The notes under the pieces were generated by a model, which was not told the DNA's origin, ran no database searches, and was given only the letters and a program-made list of their open reading frames with translations. A stretch of 39,426 nt of DNA from an uncultured Acetatifactor sp. (GTDB taxonomy: Bacteria > Bacillota > Clostridia > Lachnospirales > Lachnospiraceae), in the NCBI GenBank assembly GCA_947627535.1, contig CANQWM010000028.1:1-39426 (forward strand), given 5' to 3'. Below are positions 24,185 through 36,007 of this stretch, piece by piece (position 1 is the stretch's first letter; every line of letters starts with the position of its first letter). The position numbers and the translations under genes were made by a program.

Positions 24185-24237
24185 TTTCCTTTTCCTTTCA
24201 CATAAAATCAGTTTTTAAAGGTACTACAGCTTTTGTC

Positions 24238-24266
24238 ATTTTACTCCTAACCGTCTGATTTTTCAA
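24238..24266 (-). promoter_or_regulatory. Promoter of the OFA transporter operon
   Basis: Read on the minus strand: TTGAAA (24266-24261), a 17-base spacer and TAAAAT (24243-24238). It points toward the transporter gene that starts at 24184. Confidence 0.6.
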
Positions 24267-24356
24267 TACTTTTGAAAGCAAAATTAATTCTTTGGTGGAA
24301 ATCACGCCCGCTTTGTGTTAACATGTTATACAACGCAAAATGCAGGGAGAAGACAC

Positions 24357-25070
24357 ATGGAAATTATTCAGATCAATGAAGACACGTGGAGAATTGAGGA
24401 TACGGGCGTGCGGTTTTTTCTGCTGGCCGGAGAAAAGAAGGCGCTTCTCATCGACAGCGGTATGCAGATCAGCAATGCGAAGGAGATTGCGCAGGGATTG
24501 ACGGCGCTTCCGATAGAACTGCTGAACACACATGGGGACAGGGATCATGTGGGGAGCAACGGGGAGTTTGATTTCTTTTACATGAGTCCTGCAGAGGCCT
24601 CCAATTATTATAATACGAACAAAAAGGCGGGGAGAATGGTTCCTGTTTCCGACGGGGATGTACTGGATCTGGGGAACAGGGAGATCGAGATCATTGCTCT
24701 GCCGGGACACACGCCGGGAAGCATCGCGGCGCTGGACAGAAAGCACCGGGCGCTTATCAGCGGGGATCCCATTCAGGACGGAGATATTTTTATGTTCGGC
24801 GTACAGCGGGAGATGCACGCATATATACTCAGCCTGGAGAAGCTGGAGCGGTATCGGGACCGTTTTGACACCATTTATCCCTCTCATGGCTCCTTCCCCG
24901 TGGGGCCAGAGCTGATTGAAGCTCTGCGGGAGGGAGCGGAACGTGTGATGGCTGGTGAGACGGCGGGAACCGACGCGGAAATCTTTGGCACGAAGATCAG
25001 GCGTTATGATGTGGGAGCTGCAAGGTTTCTGTGTGATGCCCAAGAGGCGTGCCAGGACACGATGCGATAG
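24357..25070 (+). CDS. MBL-fold metallo-hydrolase
   Basis: This is a 237-residue metallo-beta-lactamase-fold enzyme. Metal ligands are visible: the loop T-H-G-D-R-D-H-V-G gives His59, Asp61, Asp63 and His64; then His118 in L-P-G-H-T-P-G, an Asp in I-S-G-D-P-I-Q-D-G and His in Y-P-S-H-G-S. The canonical second His of H-x-H-x-D-H is Asp here, a variation that may change metal use. The family hydrolyses thioesters, phosphoesters or lactones; the substrate is unknown. The ATG at 24357 follows GGGAGAAG; an in-frame ATG at 24315 has no ribosome site. The next gene starts 14 bases after the stop. A 10-base palindrome (TAACATGTTA, 24318-24327) sits in the leader region. Confidence 0.88.
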   Translation: MEIIQINEDTWRIEDTGVRFFLLAGEKKALLIDSGMQISNAKEIAQGLTALPIELLNTHGDRDHVGSNGEFDFFYMSPAEASNYYNTNKKAGRMVPVSDGDVLDLGNREIEIIALPGHTPGSIAALDRKHRALISGDPIQDGDIFMFGVQREMHAYILSLEKLERYRDRFDTIYPSHGSFPVGPELIEALREGAERVMAGETAGTDAEIFGTKIRRYDVGAARFLCDAQEACQDTMR

Positions 25071-25084
25071 GAAAGGGAAAAACG

Positions 25085-27019
25085 ATGTCATACGATGATT
25101 ACAGCAATGCGTTAAAGATGGGACAGAAGGAGTACCGCGCCCGGCTTCTCAAAGGGGATTATCCCTATCTGCCGGCGCTGGATGAAATCCTGTCCTTTGT
25201 GAATGTGGAATATGAGGTGAGTCTCGGCCTGTGCGAGATCCCGCTGGAGCTGATTGTGGGGACCAGGACAAGGGGAAGGACCAACTCCTTTGCCGCCAAT
25301 TTCATGCCGCTTCTGGGTTCCCATACGGAGTTTGCCGGAAAGTGGGTGCAGCTTTGCACTTCTCTGCAGGAAGAGGGGCTGCGGGATGCGGTGAAGGTCT
25401 ATGAGTTCATGAACCGGTTTTATGTGCTGGAGGGCAACAAGAGGGTCAGTGTGTTAAAATACCTGGATGCCTACAGCCTTCCCTGCAATGTGATCCGGGT
25501 GGTGCCCAGACGGAACGACTCCAAGGAAAATGTCATCTATTATGAATTTCTGGATTTTTATGCCGTCACCCATATCAACCATATTTATTTCAGTGAAAAG
25601 GGTCGTTTCAGCGAGCTGTTAAAACAGATCGGCACGCCGAAGGGGGAGGTATGGTCCTCCGACGACCGTCTGGAGTTCAATGATGTATATACCCGCTTCC
25701 GGAAGGCGTTTGAGGCGAAGGGGGGAAGCAAGCTTCCGATCACGGTGGGCGACGCTCTTCTGGCCTTTATCACGGTGTTCGGTTATCAGGAGACGAAGGA
25801 GAAGAGCACACAGGAGATCAAGAGCGATCTCGCGAAAGTGTGGGATGAATTTGTGGTGCTGACGGAGGAGAAGACCATAGAGCTTTCCATGGAGCCGTCT
25901 AAGAAGAGCGATTCTCCCAATCCTTACAAGAACCTTCTCAATCTGATTCTTCCGGAGAATGCCAACAGGGTGAAGATCGCGTTCTTTTATGAGAAGACGC
26001 ACAGGACCTCCAGCTGGGCTTACTCCCATGAGCTGGGCAGGCTGTACCTGGAAAATGTGTTCCCGGGTCAGGTGGAGACGGATTCCTTTGAGAACGTCGT
26101 CGCGGGGGAAAACGATCTGGAGCGGATGGAGCAGGCGATAAAGGATGGATATAATCTGCTGTTTACCACCAGCCCGGTGATGATACCGGCCAGCCTGAAG
26201 ATCGCGGCAAATTACCCGGACATAAAGATCCTGAACTGTTCGCTGAATATCTCCCATCCTACCCTGCGGACATATTACGCCAGAATGTACGAGGCAAAGT
26301 TCCTTGCGGGCGTTATCGCCGGGTCAATGACGACTACAGACAGAATCGGTTACATCGCCAACTACCCCATCTACGGCATGGCGGCGAGCATCAATGCGTT
26401 TGCCATGGGCGCGAGGATGGTGAACCCCAACGCGAAGGTGTACCTGGACTGGAGTACGCTGCGGGACAGAGAGGTCGGGATCCTGCATGACCCTGAAATC
26501 AACTATGTCATGGATCAGGACATGGCATTTCCCGGAAGCGTATCAAGACATTTCGGACTTTACCGTGTGGACGGCGATGCTCTGGACAATCTTGCAATGC
26601 CCGCATGGCACTGGGGAAAGCTTTACGAAAAGATCGTAAGGATCGTATTGAACGGCACCTGGAAGGTTGATGCCGCCGTGGGAAGCCGCGCCATCAATTA
26701 CTGGTGGGGACTGTCCTCCGGGGCGGTGGATCTAATCTGCTCCCAGAATCTGCCCCAGGGCACAAAGCGGCTTGTGGATCTGTTCCGCAACAATATCTGC
26801 TCCGAGGTGCTGATCCCTTTTGCCGATGAGATGCGGGCGCAGGACGGAACGGTTATGAACGCCGCCGGCCAGGTCGTCTCCCCTCAGGATATTATAACTA
26901 TGGACTGGCTGCTGGACAATGTTGTGGGGGAGATCCCTTCGATCCTGGATCTGACGGAGGAAGCCCAGGCAGTGGCAGGGATACAGGGTTTAAGCAGGAC
27001 CCAGGCCCCGGAGGCGTGA
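25085..27019 (+). CDS. Cytosolic ParB-like/BMP-family fusion protein
   Basis: The 644-residue protein has no signal peptide or lipobox. Residues about 30-150 resemble a ParB/sulfiredoxin-like fold: P-L-E-L-I-V-G-T-R-T at the start and V-L-E-G-N-K-R-V-S-V-L-K at about 114-125, matching the E-G-N-x-R nucleotide-binding loop. Residues about 295-590 form a BMP/Med-type periplasmic-binding domain: V-K-I-A-F-F-Y-E, G-Y-N-L-L-F-T-T-S-P, K-F-L-A-G-V-I-A-G, and a late S-R-A-I-N-Y-W-W segment. BMP proteins normally bind nucleosides outside the cell; here the domain must act inside, so a nucleotide- or nucleoside-responsive regulator is plausible. It follows the MBL gene by 14 bases and precedes a phosphoesterase. 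Confidence 0.85.
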   Translation: MSYDDYSNALKMGQKEYRARLLKGDYPYLPALDEILSFVNVEYEVSLGLCEIPLELIVGTRTRGRTNSFAANFMPLLGSHTEFAGKWVQLCTSLQEEGLRDAVKVYEFMNRFYVLEGNKRVSVLKYLDAYSLPCNVIRVVPRRNDSKENVIYYEFLDFYAVTHINHIYFSEKGRFSELLKQIGTPKGEVWSSDDRLEFNDVYTRFRKAFEAKGGSKLPITVGDALLAFITVFGYQETKEKSTQEIKSDLAKVWDEFVVLTEEKTIELSMEPSKKSDSPNPYKNLLNLILPENANRVKIAFFYEKTHRTSSWAYSHELGRLYLENVFPGQVETDSFENVVAGENDLERMEQAIKDGYNLLFTTSPVMIPASLKIAANYPDIKILNCSLNISHPTLRTYYARMYEAKFLAGVIAGSMTTTDRIGYIANYPIYGMAASINAFAMGARMVNPNAKVYLDWSTLRDREVGILHDPEINYVMDQDMAFPGSVSRHFGLYRVDGDALDNLAMPAWHWGKLYEKIVRIVLNGTWKVDAAVGSRAINYWWGLSSGAVDLICSQNLPQGTKRLVDLFRNNICSEVLIPFADEMRAQDGTVMNAAGQVVSPQDIITMDWLLDNVVGEIPSILDLTEEAQAVAGIQGLSRTQAPEA

Positions 27020-27058
27020 TGCGGATCCGGACAATCTGAAGAAAAGTGGGAACAGCGG

Positions 27059-27664
27059 ATGAAAATCATGGCCATTGCCGATCAGGAATCTAAAGCATTG
27101 TGGGATTATTTTGACAAAAGCATGCTGGAGGGGATCGACCTGATCCTCTCCTGTGGGGATCTGAAACCTCAGTATCTGTCGTTTCTTGCTACCTTTACGC
27201 ACGCTCCGATTCTGTATGTGCACGGAAATCATGACGACCGCTACGAGCAGACGCCTCCCGACGGGTGTATCTGTATCGAAGACAGGATCTACGTATACAA
27301 AGGGGTCAGGATATTGGGGCTTGGAGGTTCCATGCGGTATAAGCCGGGGGAACATCAGTATACCCAGACCCAGATGCGCAGGCGGGTACGGAAGCTCTGG
27401 GGGCGGCTGAAGTATCACAGAGGATTCGATATCCTCCTGACCCACGCGCCCGCCTACCGTCTCAACGACGGCGACGATATGCCCCACAGAGGGTTTGAAG
27501 CGTTCCGTACCCTGCTGGACAGGTATCGGCCTGCCTATTTTGTCCATGGTCATGTTCACATGAATTACGGAAGAAATTTTCCGCGTCTTTCCGTCTACAA
27601 CGGGACGCAGGTCATCAACGCATACGAGAAATATATCTTTGAGATCCCGGATACGCAGCATTAG
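27059..27664 (+). CDS. Calcineurin-like metallophosphoesterase
   Basis: The 201-residue enzyme has the metallophosphoesterase motifs: I-A-D-Q-E-S (the usual D-x-H with Gln in place of His), C-G-D-L-K near residue 33, V-H-G-N-H-D-D near residue 56, L-L-T-H-A-P near 127 and G-H-V-H near 164. Such enzymes hydrolyse phosphomonoesters or cyclic nucleotides. The Gln in the first motif alters one metal ligand. It starts 39 bases after the ParB-BMP fusion with GGGAACAG as weak ribosome site, and is probably in the same operon as the MBL and fusion proteins. The 3' end faces carB with a 30-base gap and no clear terminator. Confidence 0.85.
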   Translation: MKIMAIADQESKALWDYFDKSMLEGIDLILSCGDLKPQYLSFLATFTHAPILYVHGNHDDRYEQTPPDGCICIEDRIYVYKGVRILGLGGSMRYKPGEHQYTQTQMRRRVRKLWGRLKYHRGFDILLTHAPAYRLNDGDDMPHRGFEAFRTLLDRYRPAYFVHGHVHMNYGRNFPRLSVYNGTQVINAYEKYIFEIPDTQH

Positions 27665-27694
27665 AGATGTTCCGCCCGTGGCCGCTGTTCAGGT

Positions 27695-30922
<3,228 letters not shown>

Positions 30923-30986
30923 TCGTATCTCCTCCTGATGTGGTTTTTGAAGCAGACTGGCTTCTTTTCTTTTTCTTCTTTTTACT

Positions 30987-31014
30987 ATTATATAGAAAAC
31001 TGGAGAAATCACAA
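30987..31014 (-). promoter_or_regulatory. Promoter of carB
   Basis: On the minus strand TTGTGA (31014-31009), a 16-base spacer and TATAAT (30992-30987) precede a purine-rich leader of about 60 bases before the carB ATG. No pyrimidine-responsive attenuator structure was evident. Confidence 0.55.
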
Positions 31015-31093
31015 GGATTTTCAGAAATTAATTTGAACCGAAAAACCTGGGGGAGGCTTTCCGGAATCGGTCCGCAAAAATGTTCCGGCCGGC

Positions 31094-31121
31094 TTGACAG
31101 AGCATGTCGGTATGGTAGAAT
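31094..31121 (+). promoter_or_regulatory. Promoter of the acyltransferase gene
   Basis: TTGACA (31094-31099), a 16-base spacer and TAGAAT (31116-31121). It diverges from the carB promoter across about 80 bases. Confidence 0.65.
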
Positions 31122-31169
31122 GATTGATAAATCAGGACTCCGAAAGATGCGGCAGGAGGCTTTTGCTTT

Positions 31170-32261
31170 ATGGAAAAAGAGCGGTTGAGATACCTTGATT
31201 ATGGAAAGGGTGTGGGTATTGTGTTGGTGGTCGCGGGGCATTCTACCTTTCTGCCCCCGGCAGCGATGGCGTATATTTCGGCTTTCCACATGCCTTTGTT
31301 TTTTGTGATTTCGGGAATGCTGCTTGGCTGCAGGCGGGAGGAGGAACGCCCTTTGCGGGAAACGGCCCGCAGAAAGGCACGGAGCATCCTGATTCCCTAT
31401 GTCATGTTTACTGCCGCCTACCTGATCATAGATATTGCCGATATGTACCTGAAACTGGAGCCGCTGACCTGGGCCGATATCGCCGGCTCCCTGGTGGAAT
31501 TTGTCACTCTTTACGGCATGTCGGTACTCTGGTTTCTGCCGGCGCTTTATTTTGGAGAGCTGCTGTATCTGGGAGAACGAAAGCTGTGCCGCCGGTCCGG
31601 TCATCCCAATCTGGCGCTTGCTTTGGCTCTTCTGGCGGCAATTGTTGTTTCAAAGGCCGGCAGCAGTGCATTTCACGCCTATTACCCTCTGGACAGGAAT
31701 CTGTTCTGCCGCTGGATGGGGTATTACATATTGGTTATTCTGCGCAGTATCTGTGCCTTCTGTTATCTTTGTATAGGAGGTTTTGTCTGTGGTTTTTGGT
31801 CTGAGAGGGCAGATCCGGAAGACGGCGAAAAAAGAAGGGTTCTTTTCCGAATCGCGGAGACTGTCTGGGGCGTGTTCCTTCTGGCCATAGTGGGCGCAGT
31901 CAGCCGTTTCAACGGCACTGTGGATATCCGGAGCATGACTCTTAATAACCCCGTCCTGTTTTATCTGGGAGGAACGGCGGGAACCTTCGGCGTACTGCTC
32001 CTGTGCAGGAATATCCGCAGATGCTTTCTGCTGCGCTGTCTGGGTGAAAACTCTCTGATTGTCATGGCTACCCACCTGGACTTTCAGGTTATGTATTACG
32101 CACACCGCTTCGGCTACGGGATGAAACAGTTCGTGAAAGGAGGGGAAATGTTTTTCTTTTATTTTCACATTACAGCGGCTGTGCTGATGGCGGAGCTTTT
32201 CCTGATTTACGTTATAAATCGCTGGTTTCCGTTTTTTCTGGGTAAAAAACCGCGCAGATAA
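31170..32261 (+). CDS. Membrane acyltransferase (acyltransferase family 3)
   Basis: This 363-residue protein has about ten membrane helices. The N-terminus reads R-Y-L-D-Y-G-K-G-V-G-I-V-L-V-V-A-G-H-S, with the conserved His of family-3 acyltransferases, followed by S-A-F-H-M-P-L-F-F-V-I-S-G, the second hallmark of the family. These proteins O-acylate sugars in cell-surface polysaccharides or glycolipids at the membrane. The acceptor is unknown; no polysaccharide genes are adjacent. The ATG has GGCAGGAGG upstream, with its own promoter. Confidence 0.88.
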   Translation: MEKERLRYLDYGKGVGIVLVVAGHSTFLPPAAMAYISAFHMPLFFVISGMLLGCRREEERPLRETARRKARSILIPYVMFTAAYLIIDIADMYLKLEPLTWADIAGSLVEFVTLYGMSVLWFLPALYFGELLYLGERKLCRRSGHPNLALALALLAAIVVSKAGSSAFHAYYPLDRNLFCRWMGYYILVILRSICAFCYLCIGGFVCGFWSERADPEDGEKRRVLFRIAETVWGVFLLAIVGAVSRFNGTVDIRSMTLNNPVLFYLGGTAGTFGVLLLCRNIRRCFLLRCLGENSLIVMATHLDFQVMYYAHRFGYGMKQFVKGGEMFFFYFHITAAVLMAELFLIYVINRWFPFFLGKKPRR

Positions 32262-32265
32262 ACGA

Positions 32266-32294
32266 TTGCGCGCCGGCCGGATCTGCGGTATAAT
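32266..32294 (+). promoter_or_regulatory. Promoter of the soluble chemotaxis-receptor-like gene
   Basis: TTGCGC (32266-32271), a 17-base spacer and a perfect TATAAT (32289-32294), followed by a leader of about 115 bases up to the gene at 32419. Confidence 0.6.
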
Positions 32295-32418
32295 GACCTT
32301 ATTCCGGACGGAGGGCGGTCTGTTTTGCGGTTTGTGCATCGCAGGCAGCGGCACGAAGTTAGTTTGCAAATCGGGCTGACTGCCCGCGGAAATAAAACAG
32401 AAATCGGAGGTAATTGGT

Positions 32419-33252
32419 ATGAACGGACAGATGGATCCACAGCTGGAAAAAATAATTGACGCGCTTCCTGTGATCAGACAGTTGTTTAAGCAGGATGTTT
32501 ATCTTACCGTCATGGATGCGGACGGGATTGTCAGGGGCTATTCCATTCCGGATGGAAAAAGGCCGCAGATGAAGGTGGGGGACGCCTTCCACGATCCCAC
32601 CGGCGCGCTGGGCGAAGTGCTCAGAACGGGAAAGGCGAAGCATAACCGTCTCCCCAAAGAGGTAATGGGAGAAATTTTTGAGGGGGAGCTTGTACCGGTT
32701 ATGAACGGATCCGCCGTGGCGGGCTGTATTATCTGTACTTATTCCGTGGACGTAAAGGAGAAGATGACCGTCATTACCTCGCAGTTTAGGGAAAAGGTAA
32801 ACAATATCCAGGGCTCGCTTGAAAAGCTGCTGGGAGGGATCGAGGATCTGTCTTCGCTGTTAGCCAACATGGATCAGATCGCAGGCAATGTGGAGAGCGA
32901 CGTCCACAACGCCGTAGAGGTCGTCAATAAGATCAACGGCAATGCGTCCCGCTCCAACATCCTTGCCCTGAACGCTTCCATCGAAGCCGCGAGAAGCGGA
33001 GAGTACGGGCGCGGCTTTGCGGTGGTCGCGGGAGAGATGGGAAAGCTGGCGAACGACAGCGGCAAGTCATCCTCAGAGATCAAGGATACCCTGAATAAAA
33101 TCATGGAACACTTGAGCGTGATCATCTCCTCCATCAAGGATGTAGGAACCTTCGCAAAGGTATACAACGGCAATATCACCACCATCCAGAGCATACTGAA
33201 CGAGACCATTGAACTGGCGGGTGAGCTGGAGGAGGATATCCAGAAGCGCTGA
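32419..33252 (+). CDS. Short cytosolic methyl-accepting chemotaxis-like protein
   Basis: This 277-residue protein has no membrane helix. Residues 15-110 form a small sensor domain ([15 protein letters not shown], then G-E-L-V-P-V, and C-I-I-C-T-Y-S-V-D), PAS- or heme-sensor-like in layout. Residues 115-277 are a shortened receptor signalling coil whose tip reads [20 protein letters not shown] (about 177-196), then [12 protein letters not shown]. The tip matches the CheA/CheW-binding hairpin, but the coil is shorter than in standard receptors. Two Cys lie in the C-I-I-C motif. No che genes are adjacent. GGAGGTAATTGGT precedes the ATG. Confidence 0.87.
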   Translation: MNGQMDPQLEKIIDALPVIRQLFKQDVYLTVMDADGIVRGYSIPDGKRPQMKVGDAFHDPTGALGEVLRTGKAKHNRLPKEVMGEIFEGELVPVMNGSAVAGCIICTYSVDVKEKMTVITSQFREKVNNIQGSLEKLLGGIEDLSSLLANMDQIAGNVESDVHNAVEVVNKINGNASRSNILALNASIEAARSGEYGRGFAVVAGEMGKLANDSGKSSSEIKDTLNKIMEHLSVIISSIKDVGTFAKVYNGNITTIQSILNETIELAGELEEDIQKR

Positions 33253-33266
33253 GCGGCGGGAGAGGA

Positions 33267-34949
33267 TCATCTCTCAAATTTCCAGGTTTCCATCTCATAA
33301 CCGTCTCCGTAAAAGATCAGGTACAGATCATGTACGCCTGTGACGTCCTGCGTCAGCCCGGCGGTAAATAAGGTAAAATCGGCTGCGGCCTTTTCTATGG
33401 GAAGATATCCCAGGATCTGGCCGTCGGGCTTGTCGGCCCGAAGCTGGATTACACCTTTTTTCCCGTCGGGATTTTTTATGCCCGCGCTCCAGCGCGCAGG
33501 AGATTCCTCTCCGAAATCCACTCCCTTTACGAGGACAAAATCCCCTGTTTCGATTCCTCCCAGCGCCATATTTCCGGAGCCGTATTTTTCGCTTTCCTCA
33601 TCGGCCGGAACACATTCGATCCCGCCCATGACGGCCATGTTTACAGCCCTGTTGTCCTCGTAGGGATTGACATAGGACAGCTGGGCTCTTCCGCTCAGCG
33701 TCTGACGGATCTTCCCGATGGTTCCGTCCTCCTGCATGTCGAAGGCGTCCACATGGGTACAGCGGTAGCCGTGCTCCACGCCCATGGCCTGCTCCAGCAC
33801 CCGGGTGTGATAGGTGATGTACCAGCCGCCCCGGAAGGAAAAGACGCAGTGGTGGTTGTTTCCGTACAGGCCGAAATACCGTCCCGGATTTTCCAGAATG
33901 GTTTCCTTTATCGTAAAAGGGCCCATGGGGCTGTCGCTTTCCATGCTTACGATCTCGGCGTTGTGAAATCCGTATTTTTCCGTACCGGCTTCATCTACCT
34001 GCCAGTTAGTGCAGTAGGTATAATAATATTTTCCTCCCGCCTTATGGATGCCGGAGTCCTCAAACAGGTAAGGGGCGTCGATCGTCACCGGTTCTCCCGC
34101 CAGGCTGATCATGTCCTCTCCAAGCTCTACCACGCGGGCCGTTCCCGGATTCTCGGTCTTCCCCTCGGGAACGCCGCCGCCAAAGTACAGGTAGGCCCTT
34201 CCGTCGTCATCTACCAGTACGGCAGGATCGAACAGCCAGAGCACATCGCTGCAGTTTGGGGTCTGTCTGGTGATCAGTCCCTTTCCCAGAGGATCCGTAA
34301 AAGGGCCGGTGGGGCTGTCCGCGGTGAGAACTCCGATTCCGCCCCCTGCGTCGGCAAAATAAAGGAAAAATTTGACTTTTCCGTCAATCTCTTTCCAGGC
34401 GGCGGCAGGCGCCCAGGAATTGTGGGCCCAGACGGCGGCGCCAGTGGAGGATGCGGCGTTGATGGAGCCGTGATCCGTAAAATTTACCATGTCGGAGGTG
34501 GAGATCACATTGATGCTGTGGATTTTGCTGTATGTGTTTTCCGCGATATTTCCCTCCGCGTCGTACTCGAAAGCGTCGGCAGTCATATAGAAATAGACTC
34601 TGTCGCCGTAGACCATGGCGTAGGGATCCGCGCCGAAGCGCTGGGTCATCAGGGGATTTGCCTGATGCGTCTTTTTGTAGCTTTTGGTGAGAGTAAGATT
34701 CTCAAATAAAGCGTCGTAATTGTCGTTTTTTGCGTCCATTTCTTCCGTTCCCTCCGTGTTCTGTATGGATTGATCCGTTTCCCGGGCGGATTCTTCCATC
34801 CCGCCTGGCGATAAAGTCTCTCCCGGGGACGGTTCAGTCTGTGAGGGCGGAATGCCGGTTGTGCAGGCGCACAGCCCGATCAGCAAAAAGAGATTCAAAG
34901 CTGCCGCGCTCCTCTTTATCAGGTTTTTCGTCCGCTTTCTTTTCTGCAT
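33267..34949 (-). CDS. GH43-type glycosidase lipoprotein with C-terminal CBM6
   Basis: This 560-residue secreted lipoprotein has a signal with lipobox I-G-L-C-A-C (Cys29), then a Ser/Pro/Glu-rich linker to about residue 75. The five-bladed GH43 domain (about 80-400) contains the catalytic base Asp in F-G-A-D-P-Y, a second Asp in W-L-F-D-P-A-V, and the acid Glu in L-F-E-D-S-G-I-H-K. The last 130 residues form a CBM6-like sugar-binding domain (R-A-D-K-P-D-G, V-H-D-L-Y-L-I-F). GH43 enzymes cut arabinofuranose or xylose linkages. The ATG at 34949 follows AAGGAGG. It converges on the MCP-like gene with a 14-base gap. Confidence 0.92.
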   Translation of the reverse strand: MQKRKRTKNLIKRSAAALNLFLLIGLCACTTGIPPSQTEPSPGETLSPGGMEESARETDQSIQNTEGTEEMDAKNDNYDALFENLTLTKSYKKTHQANPLMTQRFGADPYAMVYGDRVYFYMTADAFEYDAEGNIAENTYSKIHSINVISTSDMVNFTDHGSINAASSTGAAVWAHNSWAPAAAWKEIDGKVKFFLYFADAGGGIGVLTADSPTGPFTDPLGKGLITRQTPNCSDVLWLFDPAVLVDDDGRAYLYFGGGVPEGKTENPGTARVVELGEDMISLAGEPVTIDAPYLFEDSGIHKAGGKYYYTYCTNWQVDEAGTEKYGFHNAEIVSMESDSPMGPFTIKETILENPGRYFGLYGNNHHCVFSFRGGWYITYHTRVLEQAMGVEHGYRCTHVDAFDMQEDGTIGKIRQTLSGRAQLSYVNPYEDNRAVNMAVMGGIECVPADEESEKYGSGNMALGGIETGDFVLVKGVDFGEESPARWSAGIKNPDGKKGVIQLRADKPDGQILGYLPIEKAAADFTLFTAGLTQDVTGVHDLYLIFYGDGYEMETWKFER

Positions 34950-35030
34950 GGATGGTTTCCTCCTTTTCCGGACTGATAGTATCATACCATAAGACGGGGA
35001 AAAAGGGAATTCCGATTGTGGTCTTTTTCA

Positions 35031-35059
35031 TTGAAACAAAAAGACGCCTGTGTTACAAT
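35031..35059 (+). promoter_or_regulatory. Promoter of the tcdA-like gene
   Basis: TTGAAA (35031-35036), a 17-base spacer and TACAAT (35054-35059). It lies divergent from the GH43 gene and upstream of the ATG at 35137. Confidence 0.65.
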
Positions 35060-35136
35060 AAATTCTGTACCCGTCGGGGTTGTCAAACGGCAGTTTATGC
35101 GGCTGCTTCTGCGGCCGGTTTGGGAGAAGAGGAACT

Positions 35137-35943
35137 ATGTCGGATCGGTTTTCAAGAACGGAGCTTCTTCTGGGAAAGAAGGCAATGGAAATTCTGGCGG
35201 GAGCGAGAGTGGCGGTGTTCGGCACAGGCGGCGTGGGAAGCTATGCGGCGGAAGCTCTGGCCCGCAGCGGCGTCGGCGCCATGGATCTGACAGACAGCGA
35301 CATTGTGTGCGAAAGCAACATCAACCGCCAGATCATCGCAACCGAAAAAACGCTCGGCCGATACAAGGTGGATGTGATGAAGGAACGGATTCTGGAGATC
35401 AACCCCGAGGCGGATGTAAGGATACACCGGTGCTTTTTCCTGCCGGAGACACAGGAAGAATTCGATTTTTCCCGGTACTCCTACGTCGTGGACGCGGTAG
35501 ACACTGTAACGGCAAAGATTGAGCTGGTTTTGTCCGCCCGGGCCGCGGGCGTTCCGGTCATAAGCTGCATGGGAGCGGGAAACAAGCTGGATCCCATGGG
35601 ATTTCGGGTGGCGGATCTCTATGAGACGTCGGTATGTCCTCTCGCGAAGGTCATGCGCCGGGAGCTGCGAAAGCGGGGGGTCGAAAGACTGAAGGTAGTG
35701 TATTCCACGGAAACGCCGGTCCGTCCTGCGAAAGTGCCGGGACAGATCCGGGAGCAGGGGGATTTGAAGGAGCAGGCGCCATGGGGCGCAGCGGAAAACG
35801 CGGCGGACGATGCCGGACGGGAGCGCAGAGAAAGCAGGGGGGGCGTGCCGGGATCCTGCGCGTTCGTGCCGGCTGTGGCGGGACTGATCCTGGCGGGAGA
35901 AGTGATAAAGGATCTGATAAAGGAAGCGGGACACAGCATTTGA
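35137..35943 (+). CDS. tcdA: tRNA threonylcarbamoyladenosine dehydratase (TcdA/HesA/ThiF family)
   Basis: This 268-residue E1-like enzyme forms the cyclic ct6A modification on tRNA A37 in related bacteria. It has the ATP-binding V-F-G-T-G-G-V-G-S-Y-A-A-E-A-L motif (about 28-42), the D-S-D-I-V-C-E-S-N-I-N-R-Q strand with the Arg finger, V-V-D-A-V-D-T-V-T-A-K, C-M-G-A-G-N-K-L-D-P and the C-P-L-A-K-V-M-R segment. Residues about 205-235 form a charged Gly/Arg-rich insert before the closing F-V-P-A-V-A-G-L. The ATG at 35137 has GAAGAGG upstream. The DegV gene begins 64 bases downstream of the stop. Confidence 0.9.
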   Translation: MSDRFSRTELLLGKKAMEILAGARVAVFGTGGVGSYAAEALARSGVGAMDLTDSDIVCESNINRQIIATEKTLGRYKVDVMKERILEINPEADVRIHRCFFLPETQEEFDFSRYSYVVDAVDTVTAKIELVLSARAAGVPVISCMGAGNKLDPMGFRVADLYETSVCPLAKVMRRELRKRGVERLKVVYSTETPVRPAKVPGQIREQGDLKEQAPWGAAENAADDAGRERRESRGGVPGSCAFVPAVAGLILAGEVIKDLIKEAGHSI

Positions 35944-36007
35944 AGATCTTTGCCTGGATACCTACGACGGCTGACGGGGCGCCGCGCATCAGATTGGGGA
36001 GGACGGT

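Noticed and set aside
23006..24205. Plus-strand frame (399 codons) opposite the OFA transporter
   Set aside because: The transporter shows clear helices and OFA motifs; the opposite frame is Asp/Gly/His-rich with no domain.
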